This document shows, piece by piece, positions 25,891 to 34,211 of a stretch of 64,000 nucleotides of DNA (within the stretch, counting starts at the first letter, position 1; each line of letters starts with the position of its first letter). The DNA is from Prauserella marina (lineage in GTDB: Bacteria; Actinomycetota; Actinomycetes; Mycobacteriales; Pseudonocardiaceae): assembly GCF_002240355.1 (NCBI RefSeq), contig NZ_CP016353.1, forward strand, positions 434,001 to 498,000, given 5' to 3'. Both the position numbers and the translations under genes were made by a program. The notes beneath the pieces are model-generated. The model searched no databases. It worked only from the letters and a program-made list of their open reading frames with translations, and was not told the origin of the DNA.

Positions 25891-26862
25891 GTGCGCCTAG
25901 GGGTACTCGACGTCGGGTCGAACACGGTCCACCTGCTGGTGGTTGATGCTCATCGTGGTGCCCACCCGACCCCGATGCATTCCGAGAAGTCGGTGTTGCG
26001 GCTCGCCGAGAAGATCAACAAGAACGGTGACCTCAGCAAAGACGGCGTCCAGGACCTCGCGGGAGCCGTCGAGACGGCGAAGGAATCCGCGCGTCGCCTC
26101 GGCTGCGAAGAGCTCATGGCCTTCGGTACCTCGGCCGTTCGCGAAGCCAAGAACGTCGGCAAAGTGCTACGCAAAGTGACCGACCAGACCGGGGTCGAGT
26201 TGCGGGTGCTCACCGGTGTCGAAGAGGCGAGGCTCACGTTTCTCGCGGTTCGCCGCTGGTTCGGCTGGTCGTCGGGCAAGCTTCTCGTGCTCGACATCGG
26301 TGGTGGCTCGCTGGAGGTCGCCATGGGCATCGACGAGGAGCCGGCTTTGGCCGAGTCGGTTCCGCTCGGCGCAGGCAGGCTCACCCGTACCCGGTTCACC
26401 AAGGATCCGCCGACGAGGCCCGAACTGGAGACGACAGAGGAATGGCTCGAAGAGCAGGTCGCCGACCTCGCGAGGAAGGTACGGCAGCTCGGGGAGCCGG
26501 ACCGGGTCGTCGCGACGTCGAAGACCTTCCGGTCACTGGCGAGGCTGACCGGCGCCGCTCCGTCCACCGCGGGCCCGAGCGCGCGCAGGGTGCTCACGGA
26601 CACCGCGCTGCGGCAACTGATCAAGTTCATCTCACGGATGCCGTCGACCGACCTCGCCCAACTGGAAGGCGTGAGTTCCGGACGCGCGCATCAGCTCGTC
26701 GCCGGAGCGTTAGTGGCACAGGCCACCATGCGAGCGTTGTCACTGGAGGTGCTGGAGATTTGCCCGTGGGCGCTTCGAGAAGGCGTGATTCTGCGGCGCC
26801 TGGACCATTCGAACGGCACCGACCAGACTGGATTGTTGACCGGCCAGGGACGGCAAGGATGA
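25891..26862 (+). CDS. ppx: Exopolyphosphatase / Ppx-GppA phosphatase
   Basis: Hydrolyses polyphosphate or (p)ppGpp-type substrates. The 323-aa protein has the ASKHA motifs RLGVLDVGSNTVHLLVVD, FGTSAVREAKN, GVEEARLTFLAV and LVLDIGGGSLEVAMG. Length matches the short actinobacterial Ppx1 (Rv0496) type, lacking the extra C-terminal domains of the E. coli enzyme. The GTG start is 27 bp after regX3. Its place after senX3-regX3 fits phosphate metabolism. Confidence 0.92.
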   Translation: MRLGVLDVGSNTVHLLVVDAHRGAHPTPMHSEKSVLRLAEKINKNGDLSKDGVQDLAGAVETAKESARRLGCEELMAFGTSAVREAKNVGKVLRKVTDQTGVELRVLTGVEEARLTFLAVRRWFGWSSGKLLVLDIGGGSLEVAMGIDEEPALAESVPLGAGRLTRTRFTKDPPTRPELETTEEWLEEQVADLARKVRQLGEPDRVVATSKTFRSLARLTGAAPSTAGPSARRVLTDTALRQLIKFISRMPSTDLAQLEGVSSGRAHQLVAGALVAQATMRALSLEVLEICPWALREGVILRRLDHSNGTDQTGLLTGQGRQG

Positions 26863-26914
26863 CGCCTGGGTTCACACTAGACGCGGACAACGCGCGACGG
26901 GCACGGTGGAAAGG

Positions 26915-28459
26915 ATGACTGAAGACAGCGACGGCGGTCGGCCCCAGAAGACGGTGGCCGAGCTACTTGCCGAACACGGCGGACAGGTCGACGGCGCTCC
27001 GCGCCGTCGACGGCGTCGCGCTGCCGACGAGGACGAGGGCGGTTTCCAGCCCAGCATCAGTGACACCGCGCCGCAGGCCATCATCGAGAGGGTGCGGGCA
27101 GAAGGCCCGCCTCCCACCGAGCAACGTCCGCCGGTCGCTCCACCAGGGCCGCAGGGCCCTGGCCATGAGCCTTCTTCAGATCAGCTCCGCCCGCCCCTTC
27201 CGCCAAGGGGGATGCCCCAGCCTCCTCAGCCCCCGAGGGGAACCGGCACGTTCCAGGTTCCCGGTGGTGACGAGCACGGAAGGCAGGGTCCGCCCCAGCG
27301 TCCCGCCAACGGTGTCGGTGGCGGTACCGGTGTTCACGGCCCGGTAGGACAGCCGCACCCCGGCCCCGAGGGGTTCGATCGGGGCGGCGCCACCCGCAGG
27401 GTCGCTCCCGTCGCGCCGGTCAATCCGGGCCCGCCACCCGTTGGCCCTGGCGCCCCGCCTCCGCAGGAGCACGGTCCCTCGGAGGGCACGCTGTCCGCGC
27501 GGCTGGACGGTGCCGAAGCTCCGCCCGCTCCGGAACCGCCGCCGACGAGGCAGCGCGGTTTCCCGTTGCCTCCTCGGTTGCGAAGGGGAGGCCGAGGTGC
27601 GCCTCCGCCTCCGCCGGAACCACACACCGAGCAGTTCCCCGCGGTCGGGAACGAGACCGATGCGGGACAACCAGTCGAAGGCGCGCCGGCGCGGCTGCCT
27701 GCCGACGAACCACCGGCCGGACTCGCCGGCTGGCGCAAGCGCAGGCAGAACGCGCAACTCGAAGACACCCAGGTCACGCCACCGGTTCCGCAGGAACCTC
27801 CGATGCCGGCGCAGCAGGGGCAGCTCACCGGCGACGCGGTCGACGAGGGCCCTCCGACCGGATTCTTCACCCCGGACTTCGGTGACGACGACGAGCCGAC
27901 GCGGCACCCGTTCCGCAGCGGTGTGCTCGACGACGATCCGCTCGCGGAGGGCCACCAGGACCCGGCCGGTCCCTATGCCGATCAGTACGACGACGCCTAC
28001 GCCGATTCCTACGACTACGCCGACGGCTACGACACCGGGTACGCCGAGGATGCCGAAGGGTACGACCAGGACTACGACCGCGAGTACGACGACGAGTACG
28101 AAGCCGATCGGCTTCCTCCGGCCGACGACACCGACGAAGCCTCGGAGAAGCGCGCCGAAGGCGTCGCCGACGAGGACGAAGACGACGAAGCGGGCTCGCC
28201 TGCCAAGCAGTGGCTGGCTCTCGCCGGTCAACTCGCCGCAGGCGTCGCCGGTGGCGCCGGAGTGTGGCTCGGCTTCAACTGGCTGTGGGGTCAGTTGCCG
28301 GCCGCCGCGCTTGCCGCCGCGCTCATCGTGACCATCGGTCTTGTCTGGATCGTGCGGAAGGTGCGCAGGGCCGAGGATCTTCAGACCACGGTGCTCGCTC
28401 TGCTCGTCGGCCTCGTCGTCACGGTTTCGCCCGCCGCTTTGCTGCTCGTCTCCAGGTAG
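26915..28459 (+). CDS. Proline-rich, acidic membrane protein (Rv0497-like)
   Basis: A 514-aa protein of unknown function in the position of Rv0497. The N-terminus has a conserved block, KTVAELLAEHGG followed by basic RRRRRRAADED. The middle (about 60-330) is Pro/Gly-rich and probably disordered. Around residues 350-395 lies a highly acidic Asp/Tyr-rich repeat (YDDAYADSYDYADGYDTGYA and similar). The end has two or three membrane helices (about 432-510). I chose the ATG at 26915, which directly precedes the conserved block; an ATG 9 bp upstream is in frame. Topology suggests a cytoplasmic disordered arm. Confidence 0.8.
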   Translation: MTEDSDGGRPQKTVAELLAEHGGQVDGAPRRRRRRAADEDEGGFQPSISDTAPQAIIERVRAEGPPPTEQRPPVAPPGPQGPGHEPSSDQLRPPLPPRGMPQPPQPPRGTGTFQVPGGDEHGRQGPPQRPANGVGGGTGVHGPVGQPHPGPEGFDRGGATRRVAPVAPVNPGPPPVGPGAPPPQEHGPSEGTLSARLDGAEAPPAPEPPPTRQRGFPLPPRLRRGGRGAPPPPPEPHTEQFPAVGNETDAGQPVEGAPARLPADEPPAGLAGWRKRRQNAQLEDTQVTPPVPQEPPMPAQQGQLTGDAVDEGPPTGFFTPDFGDDDEPTRHPFRSGVLDDDPLAEGHQDPAGPYADQYDDAYADSYDYADGYDTGYAEDAEGYDQDYDREYDDEYEADRLPPADDTDEASEKRAEGVADEDEDDEAGSPAKQWLALAGQLAAGVAGGAGVWLGFNWLWGQLPAAALAAALIVTIGLVWIVRKVRRAEDLQTTVLALLVGLVVTVSPAALLLVSR

Positions 28460-28462
28460 CGC

Positions 28463-29257
28463 GTGGGCCACGCGATTCCCGTCGGCCTTTCAACGGCATC
28501 GGTGTGGCCCATGCGTGCCGTTTCCGGCTTCGAGGTGGCTGCCGCGCTCGGCTACGACGGCGTCGAGGTCATGGTGTGGACCGACCCGGGCAGCCAGGAC
28601 GTCGACGCGTTGCGCAGGCACAGCAGGAACACCGGCACTCCGGTCTTGTCGGTCCACTCGCCGTCCTTGTTGATCACCCAGCGCGTGTGGTCGCCCGACC
28701 CGGTCGTCAGGCTCCGCCGCTCCGTCGAGGCGGCGATGGAACTCGAAGCCCGCACGGTCGTCGTGCACCCGCCGTTTCGCTGGCAGCGGAGGTACGGCGA
28801 CTACTTCGCCGACCTGGTCGCCGAGTTGGAGGAAAGCAGCGGCGTCGCCATCGCGGTCGAGAACATGTTCAAGGTCAGGTCGCCAGGCCGGAAGGGCAGC
28901 AGGGTTTCGGCTTTCCGGCCCTCGATCGACCCCACCGACGTCGGCTACGCCAACTACACGCTCGACCTTTCGCACACGGCCGCGGCCGACATGGACGCGC
29001 TGGCGCTCGCGCGGCGGATGGGCGAGGGGCTGCGTCACGTCCATCTCGCCGACGGAACGGGAATCCCGAAGGACGAGCATCTCGTGCCGGGCAGGGGCGG
29101 TCAACCGTGCGCGGAACTGCTGGAGACGCTCGCGGAGGGCGACTTCGCGGGACAGGTCGTTCTCGAAGTCAACACCCGGAGCGCGCGCAATCTCGACCGC
29201 AGGATGAAAGACCTCGCCGAGGCGCTGCTGTTCACCCGCCTGCACCTGGGTCAATAA
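28463..29257 (+). CDS. Sugar phosphate isomerase/epimerase (xylose isomerase-like TIM barrel)
   Basis: A 264-aa AP-endonuclease-2/xylose-isomerase-like TIM barrel. Metal-binding candidates are seen in VEVMVWTD, VVHPPFRWQ, IAVENMF, LDLSHTAAA, HVHLADGTG and LEVNTRS, in barrel order. The substrate is unknown. The GTG start is 3 bp after the previous stop, so it is in one operon with ppx and the proline-rich protein, as Rv0498 follows Rv0497. Confidence 0.83.
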   Translation: MGHAIPVGLSTASVWPMRAVSGFEVAAALGYDGVEVMVWTDPGSQDVDALRRHSRNTGTPVLSVHSPSLLITQRVWSPDPVVRLRRSVEAAMELEARTVVVHPPFRWQRRYGDYFADLVAELEESSGVAIAVENMFKVRSPGRKGSRVSAFRPSIDPTDVGYANYTLDLSHTAAADMDALALARRMGEGLRHVHLADGTGIPKDEHLVPGRGGQPCAELLETLAEGDFAGQVVLEVNTRSARNLDRRMKDLAEALLFTRLHLGQ

Positions 29258-29302
29258 CGCGCCGTCCGCACCAGGAAAGATCAACTTTCACCCTGGGCAG
29301 GC

Positions 29303-29740
29303 ATGGGTTTCCGCCCGGTCACACGTATGGTTTTGCACGTGGATCCGTTGCGTTCGCTGGTTATCGCCTCCGCGCGCGGGGAGGTGGTCCGGCGCCGTGC
29401 CGCCACCGCGCGAACAGCGCTTCGCTGCGCCCCGCGCGTGTATCGGGGACCGTTCGGCACTCTTCCCAAGCGCGGGCGGGCCGAAGCCCGTCGTCGCACC
29501 GAAGGGAACCGGCGCGGCACGACGGCGAGGGGGACCGTCGTAAATCAGCGAGATGAGTACGAGTACCGGAAGCTGTACGGGGACCGGCCTGACCCACAGT
29601 GCCGGCCTGCTGCGGAAGGGGAGACCGTGCACGGGTATGTGCCGTTCGGAAAGCAGTGGCACGGCAATGTGATGTGGAGGCAGGCCGGACGGCAGGCCGG
29701 GGCGGTGGTTCCCCTTCGAGCGCGGGTCAGTCGTTCGTGA
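29303..29740 (+). CDS. Possible small basic protein (doubtful)
   Basis: The 479-bp gap between the TIM-barrel and thioesterase genes (29258-29736) has one open forward frame of up to 145 residues. Its stop overlaps the thioesterase GTG in a GTGA arrangement, typical of coupled genes. The first half is Arg-rich, and the second half (RDEYEYRKLYGDRPDP, then VHGYVPFGKQWHGNVMW) looks more protein-like. I recognise no family, no good ribosome site is visible and third-position GC is weaker than in neighbours. It may be noncoding leader. Confidence 0.25.
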   Translation: MGFRPVTRMVLHVDPLRSLVIASARGEVVRRRAATARTALRCAPRVYRGPFGTLPKRGRAEARRRTEGNRRGTTARGTVVNQRDEYEYRKLYGDRPDPQCRPAAEGETVHGYVPFGKQWHGNVMWRQAGRQAGAVVPLRARVSRS

Positions 29741-30561
29741 GCACACTGGACTTCGAACCGACCTCGTTCGGGAAGGCCTGCGCGGTGCGCTCGCTCGGCG
29801 ACGGCACGTTCACGGCCGACCTTCGGTACGAGTGGTCGATCGGCGGACATCCGCACGGCGGTTTCCTCATGGCACTGCTCGCGAAGGCCGGTATCAACGC
29901 GCTCGTCGAACGTGGCGAGCCACCGGTCGATCCGATGGCCGTGAGCGCGGAGTTCCTGCGGCCACCCGCGATCGGCCCCGTGCTGCTGCGCACCGACATC
30001 CGCAAGATCGGCCGCAGGGCAACCGTCGTCGCCGTCGTACTCGAACAGCGAGGACGCAGCTGTGTCGAGGCGAGGGTCACCGCGGGCAGGCTGCCGGTCC
30101 GGCGGCCAGTGTGGAACGACGCGCCCCAGATCCCCGCCGAGCCGCCTGCCGGCTCGATCACGCTCTCCACCGAATCGGCGGAGGGGGCTTTCAACCTCGC
30201 CAAGGGCTGTGACGTGCGCATCGACCCCGCGACGGCGGGTTTTCTCTCCGGAAGGACGGGGGATCCGCCAAGGCTGCGATTGTGGGCGAGGCCGCGAGAC
30301 GGCGAGCCCGATCCCTTCTTCGCTTTGCTCGCGGCCGACATCAACCCGCCGGTCGTTTTCAACCTCGGCCGGTTCGGCTGGGTGCCGACCGCGCAGCTCA
30401 CCGCGCTCGTGCGGGCACGACCTTCGCCAGGCTGGCTGAGGGTCGCCGTCGACTGCCGGTCGATCCAGGAGGCGTGGTTCGACTCCGACGCGACGGTGAT
30501 CGACGCGCAGGGCAGGATCGTGTGCCAGGCGCGCCAGCTCGCGCTGGCCTCGGGGCCGTGA
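29737..30561 (+). CDS. Acyl-CoA thioesterase-like (double hotdog) protein
   Basis: A 274-aa protein of the TesB-like thioesterase superfamily with two hotdog halves. The first half has YEWSIGGHPHGGFLMALLAKAG, typical of the hotdog helix, and the second half FNLGRFGWVPTAQLTALVRA followed by AWFDSDATVIDAQGRIVCQA. It probably hydrolyses acyl-CoA, but the chain preference is unknown. The GTG at 29737 is chosen where the conserved domain begins (STLDFEPTSFGKA). proC follows 34 bp downstream. Confidence 0.82.
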   Translation: MSTLDFEPTSFGKACAVRSLGDGTFTADLRYEWSIGGHPHGGFLMALLAKAGINALVERGEPPVDPMAVSAEFLRPPAIGPVLLRTDIRKIGRRATVVAVVLEQRGRSCVEARVTAGRLPVRRPVWNDAPQIPAEPPAGSITLSTESAEGAFNLAKGCDVRIDPATAGFLSGRTGDPPRLRLWARPRDGEPDPFFALLAADINPPVVFNLGRFGWVPTAQLTALVRARPSPGWLRVAVDCRSIQEAWFDSDATVIDAQGRIVCQARQLALASGP

Positions 30562-30595
30562 ACTCGCGCTTCGCGTGCACGCATAACCTCGGGGG

Positions 30596-31408
30596 ATGGG
30601 AACTATCGCCGTACTTGGCGCCGGGAAGATCGGTGAGGCACTGCTGTCGGGACTGTTGCAGGGTGGCCGCGACGCGGGGGAGTTGCTGTTCACCGAGCGG
30701 CATCCCGAGCGTTCAGCCGAACTGACCGGGCGTTACGGCGTCAGGGCCGTCGAGGTCGCCGAGGCGGCCGAGGCGGCCGACGTGCTGGTAGTGGCCGTGA
30801 AGCCGCAGGACATCGAACCGGTGCTGACCGAGCTGGCGCCGCTGGTCGGCCCCAGCTCGCTCGTGGTGTCGCTGTGCGCTGGCCTTCCGACGGCCCTGTA
30901 CGAGCGCAGGCTGCCCGAGGGGACCCCTGTGGTCAGGGTCATGCCGAACACCCCGATGGTCGTCAACGAGGCGATGAGCGCCATCTCGCCGGGCAAGTAC
31001 GCCACCGCTGACCATCTCAAGGTCGTCGAGGAGATGCTGGCGTGTGTCGGCAAGGTCGTCGAGGTGCCCGAAACGCACCAGGACGCCGTCACGGCGCTGT
31101 CCGGCTCCGGCCCCGCCTACTTCTTCTTCCTGGTGGAAGCCATGATCGACGCCGGGATTCTGCTCGGGCTCCCTCGCGCGGTCGCCGAGCAGCTCATCGT
31201 GCAGTCGGCCGTCGGAGCGGCGAAGATGTTGGCTGAGGGTACCGAGCATCCGGTGATTCTGCGGGAGAATGTCACCTCTCCGGCGGGCACGACCATCAAC
31301 GCGATCAGGGAGCTCGAAAAGCACGGTGTACGAGCGGCTTTGCTCGCGGCCATCGAAGCCGCCAGGGACCGTTCGGTACAACTCGGCAAGGCCCACGAGC
31401 AGGATTGA
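30596..31408 (+). CDS. proC: Pyrroline-5-carboxylate reductase
   Basis: Last step of proline synthesis: NAD(P)H reduction of pyrroline-5-carboxylate. The 270-aa protein has Rossmann motif IAVLGAGKIGEALLSGL, VKPQDIEPVL, RVMPNTPMVVNEAMSA, and the C-terminal signature ALSGSGPAYFFFLVEAMIDA followed by SPAGTTINAI. The ATG directly follows a GGGGG ribosome site. Position between the thioesterase and the HTH gene matches Rv0500. Confidence 0.96.
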   Translation: MGTIAVLGAGKIGEALLSGLLQGGRDAGELLFTERHPERSAELTGRYGVRAVEVAEAAEAADVLVVAVKPQDIEPVLTELAPLVGPSSLVVSLCAGLPTALYERRLPEGTPVVRVMPNTPMVVNEAMSAISPGKYATADHLKVVEEMLACVGKVVEVPETHQDAVTALSGSGPAYFFFLVEAMIDAGILLGLPRAVAEQLIVQSAVGAAKMLAEGTEHPVILRENVTSPAGTTINAIRELEKHGVRAALLAAIEAARDRSVQLGKAHEQD

Positions 31409-31564
31409 TACCGCCGGAAATTCGTCCGGCAGAGGTCATTCGCCTTGGTGGCCGTCGCATGAGTCCCATGTGTCCCGCTACCCTCGGTGTCAGCACGTGC
31501 GTGTCCGTACCGTCCGGTGGGGAAGCCGGGCGGCACGATACGCGGCAAGGGACACGGTGAAACC

Positions 31565-31780
31565 ATGCTTCCGAACAGGAAAGACGATGTGCCGGGCCCC
31601 CGGCAGGTTCAGTTCTTGACTGTCGCCGAGGTGGCCTCGTTGATGCGGGTCTCCAAGATGACCGTCTACCGGCTCGTGCATTCCGGCGAACTTCCGGCGG
31701 TCCGCGTCGGCAAGTCGTTCAGGGTGCCGGAGAAGGCCGTTCACGACTACTTGGACAACGCGTACTTCGACGTCGGGTAG
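31565..31780 (+). CDS. Excisionase/BldC-like helix-turn-helix protein
   Basis: A 71-aa DNA-binding protein of the MerR/excisionase HTH_17 class (Rv0500A position). The core FLTVAEVASLMRVSKMTVYR is the helix-turn-helix, and LVHSGELPAVRVGKSFRVPE the wing. It is distinct from the true BldC gene at 58.3 kb. The ATG at 31565 is preceded by GGGACACGGTG; longer in-frame starts would add an unlike, Gly-rich extension. Targets are unknown; as a small nucleoid-type or developmental regulator it may bind direct repeats. Confidence 0.85.
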   Translation: MLPNRKDDVPGPRQVQFLTVAEVASLMRVSKMTVYRLVHSGELPAVRVGKSFRVPEKAVHDYLDNAYFDVG

Positions 31781-31885
31781 AAGACGGGTAGGCCAGCGCG
31801 AATGCCGGTCAGACCTCCGGGTACTCTGGCAGGTCATTCGTGTGCTTGCCCATGCGAGAAAACGACCCGACGTTAAGGAGCATTT

Positions 31886-31987
31886 GTGGGCTCGGTCATC
31901 AAGAAGCGCCGCAAGCGTATGTCGAAGAAGAAGCACCGCAAGTTGCTTCGTCGCACCAGGGTGCAGCGTCGCAAGCAGGGCAAGTAA
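31886..31987 (+). CDS. Small ribosomal subunit protein bS22
   Basis: A 33-residue, extremely basic protein: it begins [20 protein letters not shown] after the GTG start and ends QRRKQGK. This is the actinobacterial AURKAIP1/COX24-domain protein found in mycobacterial 30S subunits (bS22, Rv0500B). AAGGAG sits 5 bases before the GTG. It is easily missed because of its length. It lies 105 bp after the HTH gene, in the same order as Rv0500A-Rv0500B. Confidence 0.92.
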   Translation: MGSVIKKRRKRMSKKKHRKLLRRTRVQRRKQGK

Positions 31988-32048
31988 ATCCCGGATCCGC
32001 GACTGCGTATCTCGCTGTACATCGCTTCACACAGTCAGGCGAGCCCAG

Positions 32049-32078
32049 TTGGCCGGTAGGCGTAACCCCGGTTAATAC
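32049..32078 (+). promoter_or_regulatory. Candidate promoter for the epimerase-acyltransferase pair
   Basis: TTGGCC (32049-32054) and TAATAC (32073-32078) are separated by 18 bp in an AT-richer stretch, about 90 bp before the epimerase ATG. This fits a housekeeping sigma promoter. The assignment rests on sequence resemblance only. Confidence 0.4.
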
Positions 32079-32168
32079 CATGTTAGAGACGGTTCGGTCA
32101 CCCTTTTCCCGGAGTAGCATCCGGAACCGCCTCTTCGTACCGCAGCGCCTTTCCCGCCAGGGGGTCCG

Positions 32169-33203
32169 ATGCCGTCCAATATCGTCCTTGTCACCGGGGT
32201 TGCCGGCGAACTGGGCGGCAGGCTCCTCGCCAGGCTGGGCAACAATTCCGATCTGGAACGGGTCATCGGTGTCGACACGGCTCCGCCGAGGGCGGACGTG
32301 TTGCGCCGCATCGGCCACGCGGAGTTCGTCAGGGCGGACATCCGCAATCCGCTGATCGCGAAGATCATCAGTTCGGCCAAGGTCGACACGGTGGTCCATG
32401 CCTCGACGACCTGTCATCCCGCGGGGCCGGGCAGGCGAATGGCGATCAAGGAAGTCAATGTCATCGGCACCATGCGATTGCTGGCCGCGTGCCAGCGTTC
32501 GCCGTTGGTGCGCAAGCTCGTCGTCAAATCGACGGCGGCCGTCTACGGCGCGAGTTCTCGTTCGCCCGCCGTGTTCACCGAGGATTCCGAGCTCATCCCC
32601 GCTTCGTCCAATGGCTATGCCAAGGACGCCGTGGAGATGGAAGGCTACGTGCGGGGTCTTTCCCGCAGAAGGCCCGACATCACGGTCACGATGGCCAGGT
32701 TCGTCAACCTGCTCGGCCCCGACGTCGACACCGTGCTGTCCAGGTACTTCGCCCTGCCGGTCGTGCCGACCGTGTTCGGCTACGACGCGCGCATCCAGGT
32801 ATTGCACTCCTCCGACGCCCTCGCCGTTCTCGAAACGGCGACCTTGCAGGACAAGCCCGGGATTTTCAACGTAGGTGCCGACGGTGTGCTGACGCTGTCA
32901 CAGGCAATCCGCAGGGCAGGACGGGTCGAACTGCCCGTTCCACGTGGTCTGATGCCCTCGATCAGCAAGGTCCTGCGCGGTGCGCACGTCGTCGACTTCT
33001 CCTCAGACCAGGTACGGTTGTTGAACTTCGGCAGGGTCGTCGACAACACCAGACTCAAGAAAACTTTCGGATATCTGCCCAGGTGGTCGACAAGGGAAGC
33101 CTTCGACGACTACGTGCAGGGCAGGGGGCTGCGGCCGGTCGTCGACGGGGGAAGGCTGGCAGGGCTGGCCACCACGGCCGACGGTTGGAAGGTGAAGCTG
33201 TGA
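32169..33203 (+). CDS. NAD-dependent epimerase/dehydratase-like protein
   Basis: A 344-aa extended SDR. The Rossmann motif VTGVAGELGGRLLARLG is clear, followed by VVHASTT and the region VVKSTAAVYGASS. The usual YxxxK pair is not seen: the matching place reads NGYAKDAVEME, so catalysis may be altered or absent. It corresponds in position to Rv0501 (galE2). Its stop overlaps the acyltransferase start (GTGA), so both act together, probably in envelope lipid or glycan metabolism. Confidence 0.82.
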   Translation: MPSNIVLVTGVAGELGGRLLARLGNNSDLERVIGVDTAPPRADVLRRIGHAEFVRADIRNPLIAKIISSAKVDTVVHASTTCHPAGPGRRMAIKEVNVIGTMRLLAACQRSPLVRKLVVKSTAAVYGASSRSPAVFTEDSELIPASSNGYAKDAVEMEGYVRGLSRRRPDITVTMARFVNLLGPDVDTVLSRYFALPVVPTVFGYDARIQVLHSSDALAVLETATLQDKPGIFNVGADGVLTLSQAIRRAGRVELPVPRGLMPSISKVLRGAHVVDFSSDQVRLLNFGRVVDNTRLKKTFGYLPRWSTREAFDDYVQGRGLRPVVDGGRLAGLATTADGWKVKL

Positions 33204-34201
33204 CGAACGGCAGCTCGGCCAGGGTCATCCCGCTCCACCGAGGCAAGGACGAGTTCCGAGGTGCCGACGGTGGTCCTTCCGATACCGCCGTCCGGAGCGA
33301 GCGGAAGGACGGAGCGCCCGTCGTCGCGTTCCCGCGTGCGAACGGCGCGCGGTCGCGGCAGCTGCCCGCCGACCCGCTCGGCAGGCTCGTCGACTTCCTC
33401 AAGCACCGCGTCACGGGCGACTACTCCGTCGACGAGTTCGGCTTCGACACCGAACTGACCGACACGCTGCTGTTGCCGCCACTGAGGGTGCTGTACGAGA
33501 AGTGGTTCAGGGTCAGCACACACGGCGTGGAGAACCTGCCGCTCGACGGTGGCGCGCTGCTGGTCTGCAACCATTCCGGCGTACTGCCCATCGACTCGGT
33601 GATGACGGCAGTCGCGGTACACGACGACCATCCGCACCATCGGCACCTGAGGATGCTCGGCGCCGATCTCGTCTTCAAGACCCCGTTGCTCGGCACGCTC
33701 GCCCGCAGGTCGGGGCAGACCCTCGCGTGCGGTACCGACGCGGAGCGGCTGCTGGGCGCCGGAGAACTCGTCGGGGTGTGGCCGGAAGGCTTCAAGGGAG
33801 TCGGAAAACCGTTCTCGGCGCGCTACAAGCTGCAACGGTTCGGCAGGGGCGGGTTCGTCTCGTCGGCGTTGCGGGCGGGTGTTCCGCTGATCCCCGTGTC
33901 GATCGTCGGCGCGGAGGAGATCTATCCGAAGATCGCGGACCTCAAGCCGCTCGCGAGGCTGCTCGGCCTTCCCTACTTTCCCGTGACACCGTTCTTCCCG
34001 CTGCTCGGTCCGCTCGGAGCGATCCCGTTGCCGACGAAGTGGCACATCGAATTCGGCGAGCCCATCCGCACCGACCGGTTCGACCACGAGGCACACGAGG
34101 ACCCGATGCTCGTGTTCAACCTCACCGACCAGGTCCGCGAGGCCATTCAGGTGATGCTTTACCGCAGGCTTTCCCAGCGGCGCAGCGTTTTCCGAGGCTG
34201 A
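33200..34201 (+). CDS. Acyltransferase (PlsC-like, Rv0502 family)
   Basis: A 333-aa phospholipid/glycerol acyltransferase-domain protein. The catalytic block reads VCNHSGVLPIDSVM, so histidine and aspartate are separated by six residues instead of the common four, as I recall for this actinobacterial subfamily. Later blocks are GVWPEGFKGVGKPF and PLIPVSIVGAEEIYPKI. The first 60 residues are polar and likely disordered. GTG overlaps the epimerase TGA. The precise lipid substrate is unknown. Confidence 0.85.
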   Translation: MTNGSSARVIPLHRGKDEFRGADGGPSDTAVRSERKDGAPVVAFPRANGARSRQLPADPLGRLVDFLKHRVTGDYSVDEFGFDTELTDTLLLPPLRVLYEKWFRVSTHGVENLPLDGGALLVCNHSGVLPIDSVMTAVAVHDDHPHHRHLRMLGADLVFKTPLLGTLARRSGQTLACGTDAERLLGAGELVGVWPEGFKGVGKPFSARYKLQRFGRGGFVSSALRAGVPLIPVSIVGAEEIYPKIADLKPLARLLGLPYFPVTPFFPLLGPLGAIPLPTKWHIEFGEPIRTDRFDHEAHEDPMLVFNLTDQVREAIQVMLYRRLSQRRSVFRG

Positions 34202-34211
34202 GCGAGGCGGG

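Noticed and set aside
32489-34201. A 570-residue forward frame including the acyltransferase.
   Set aside because: The first 237 codons are out-of-frame with the epimerase and read as Arg-rich noise. The GTG at 33200 overlapping the epimerase stop is the credible start.
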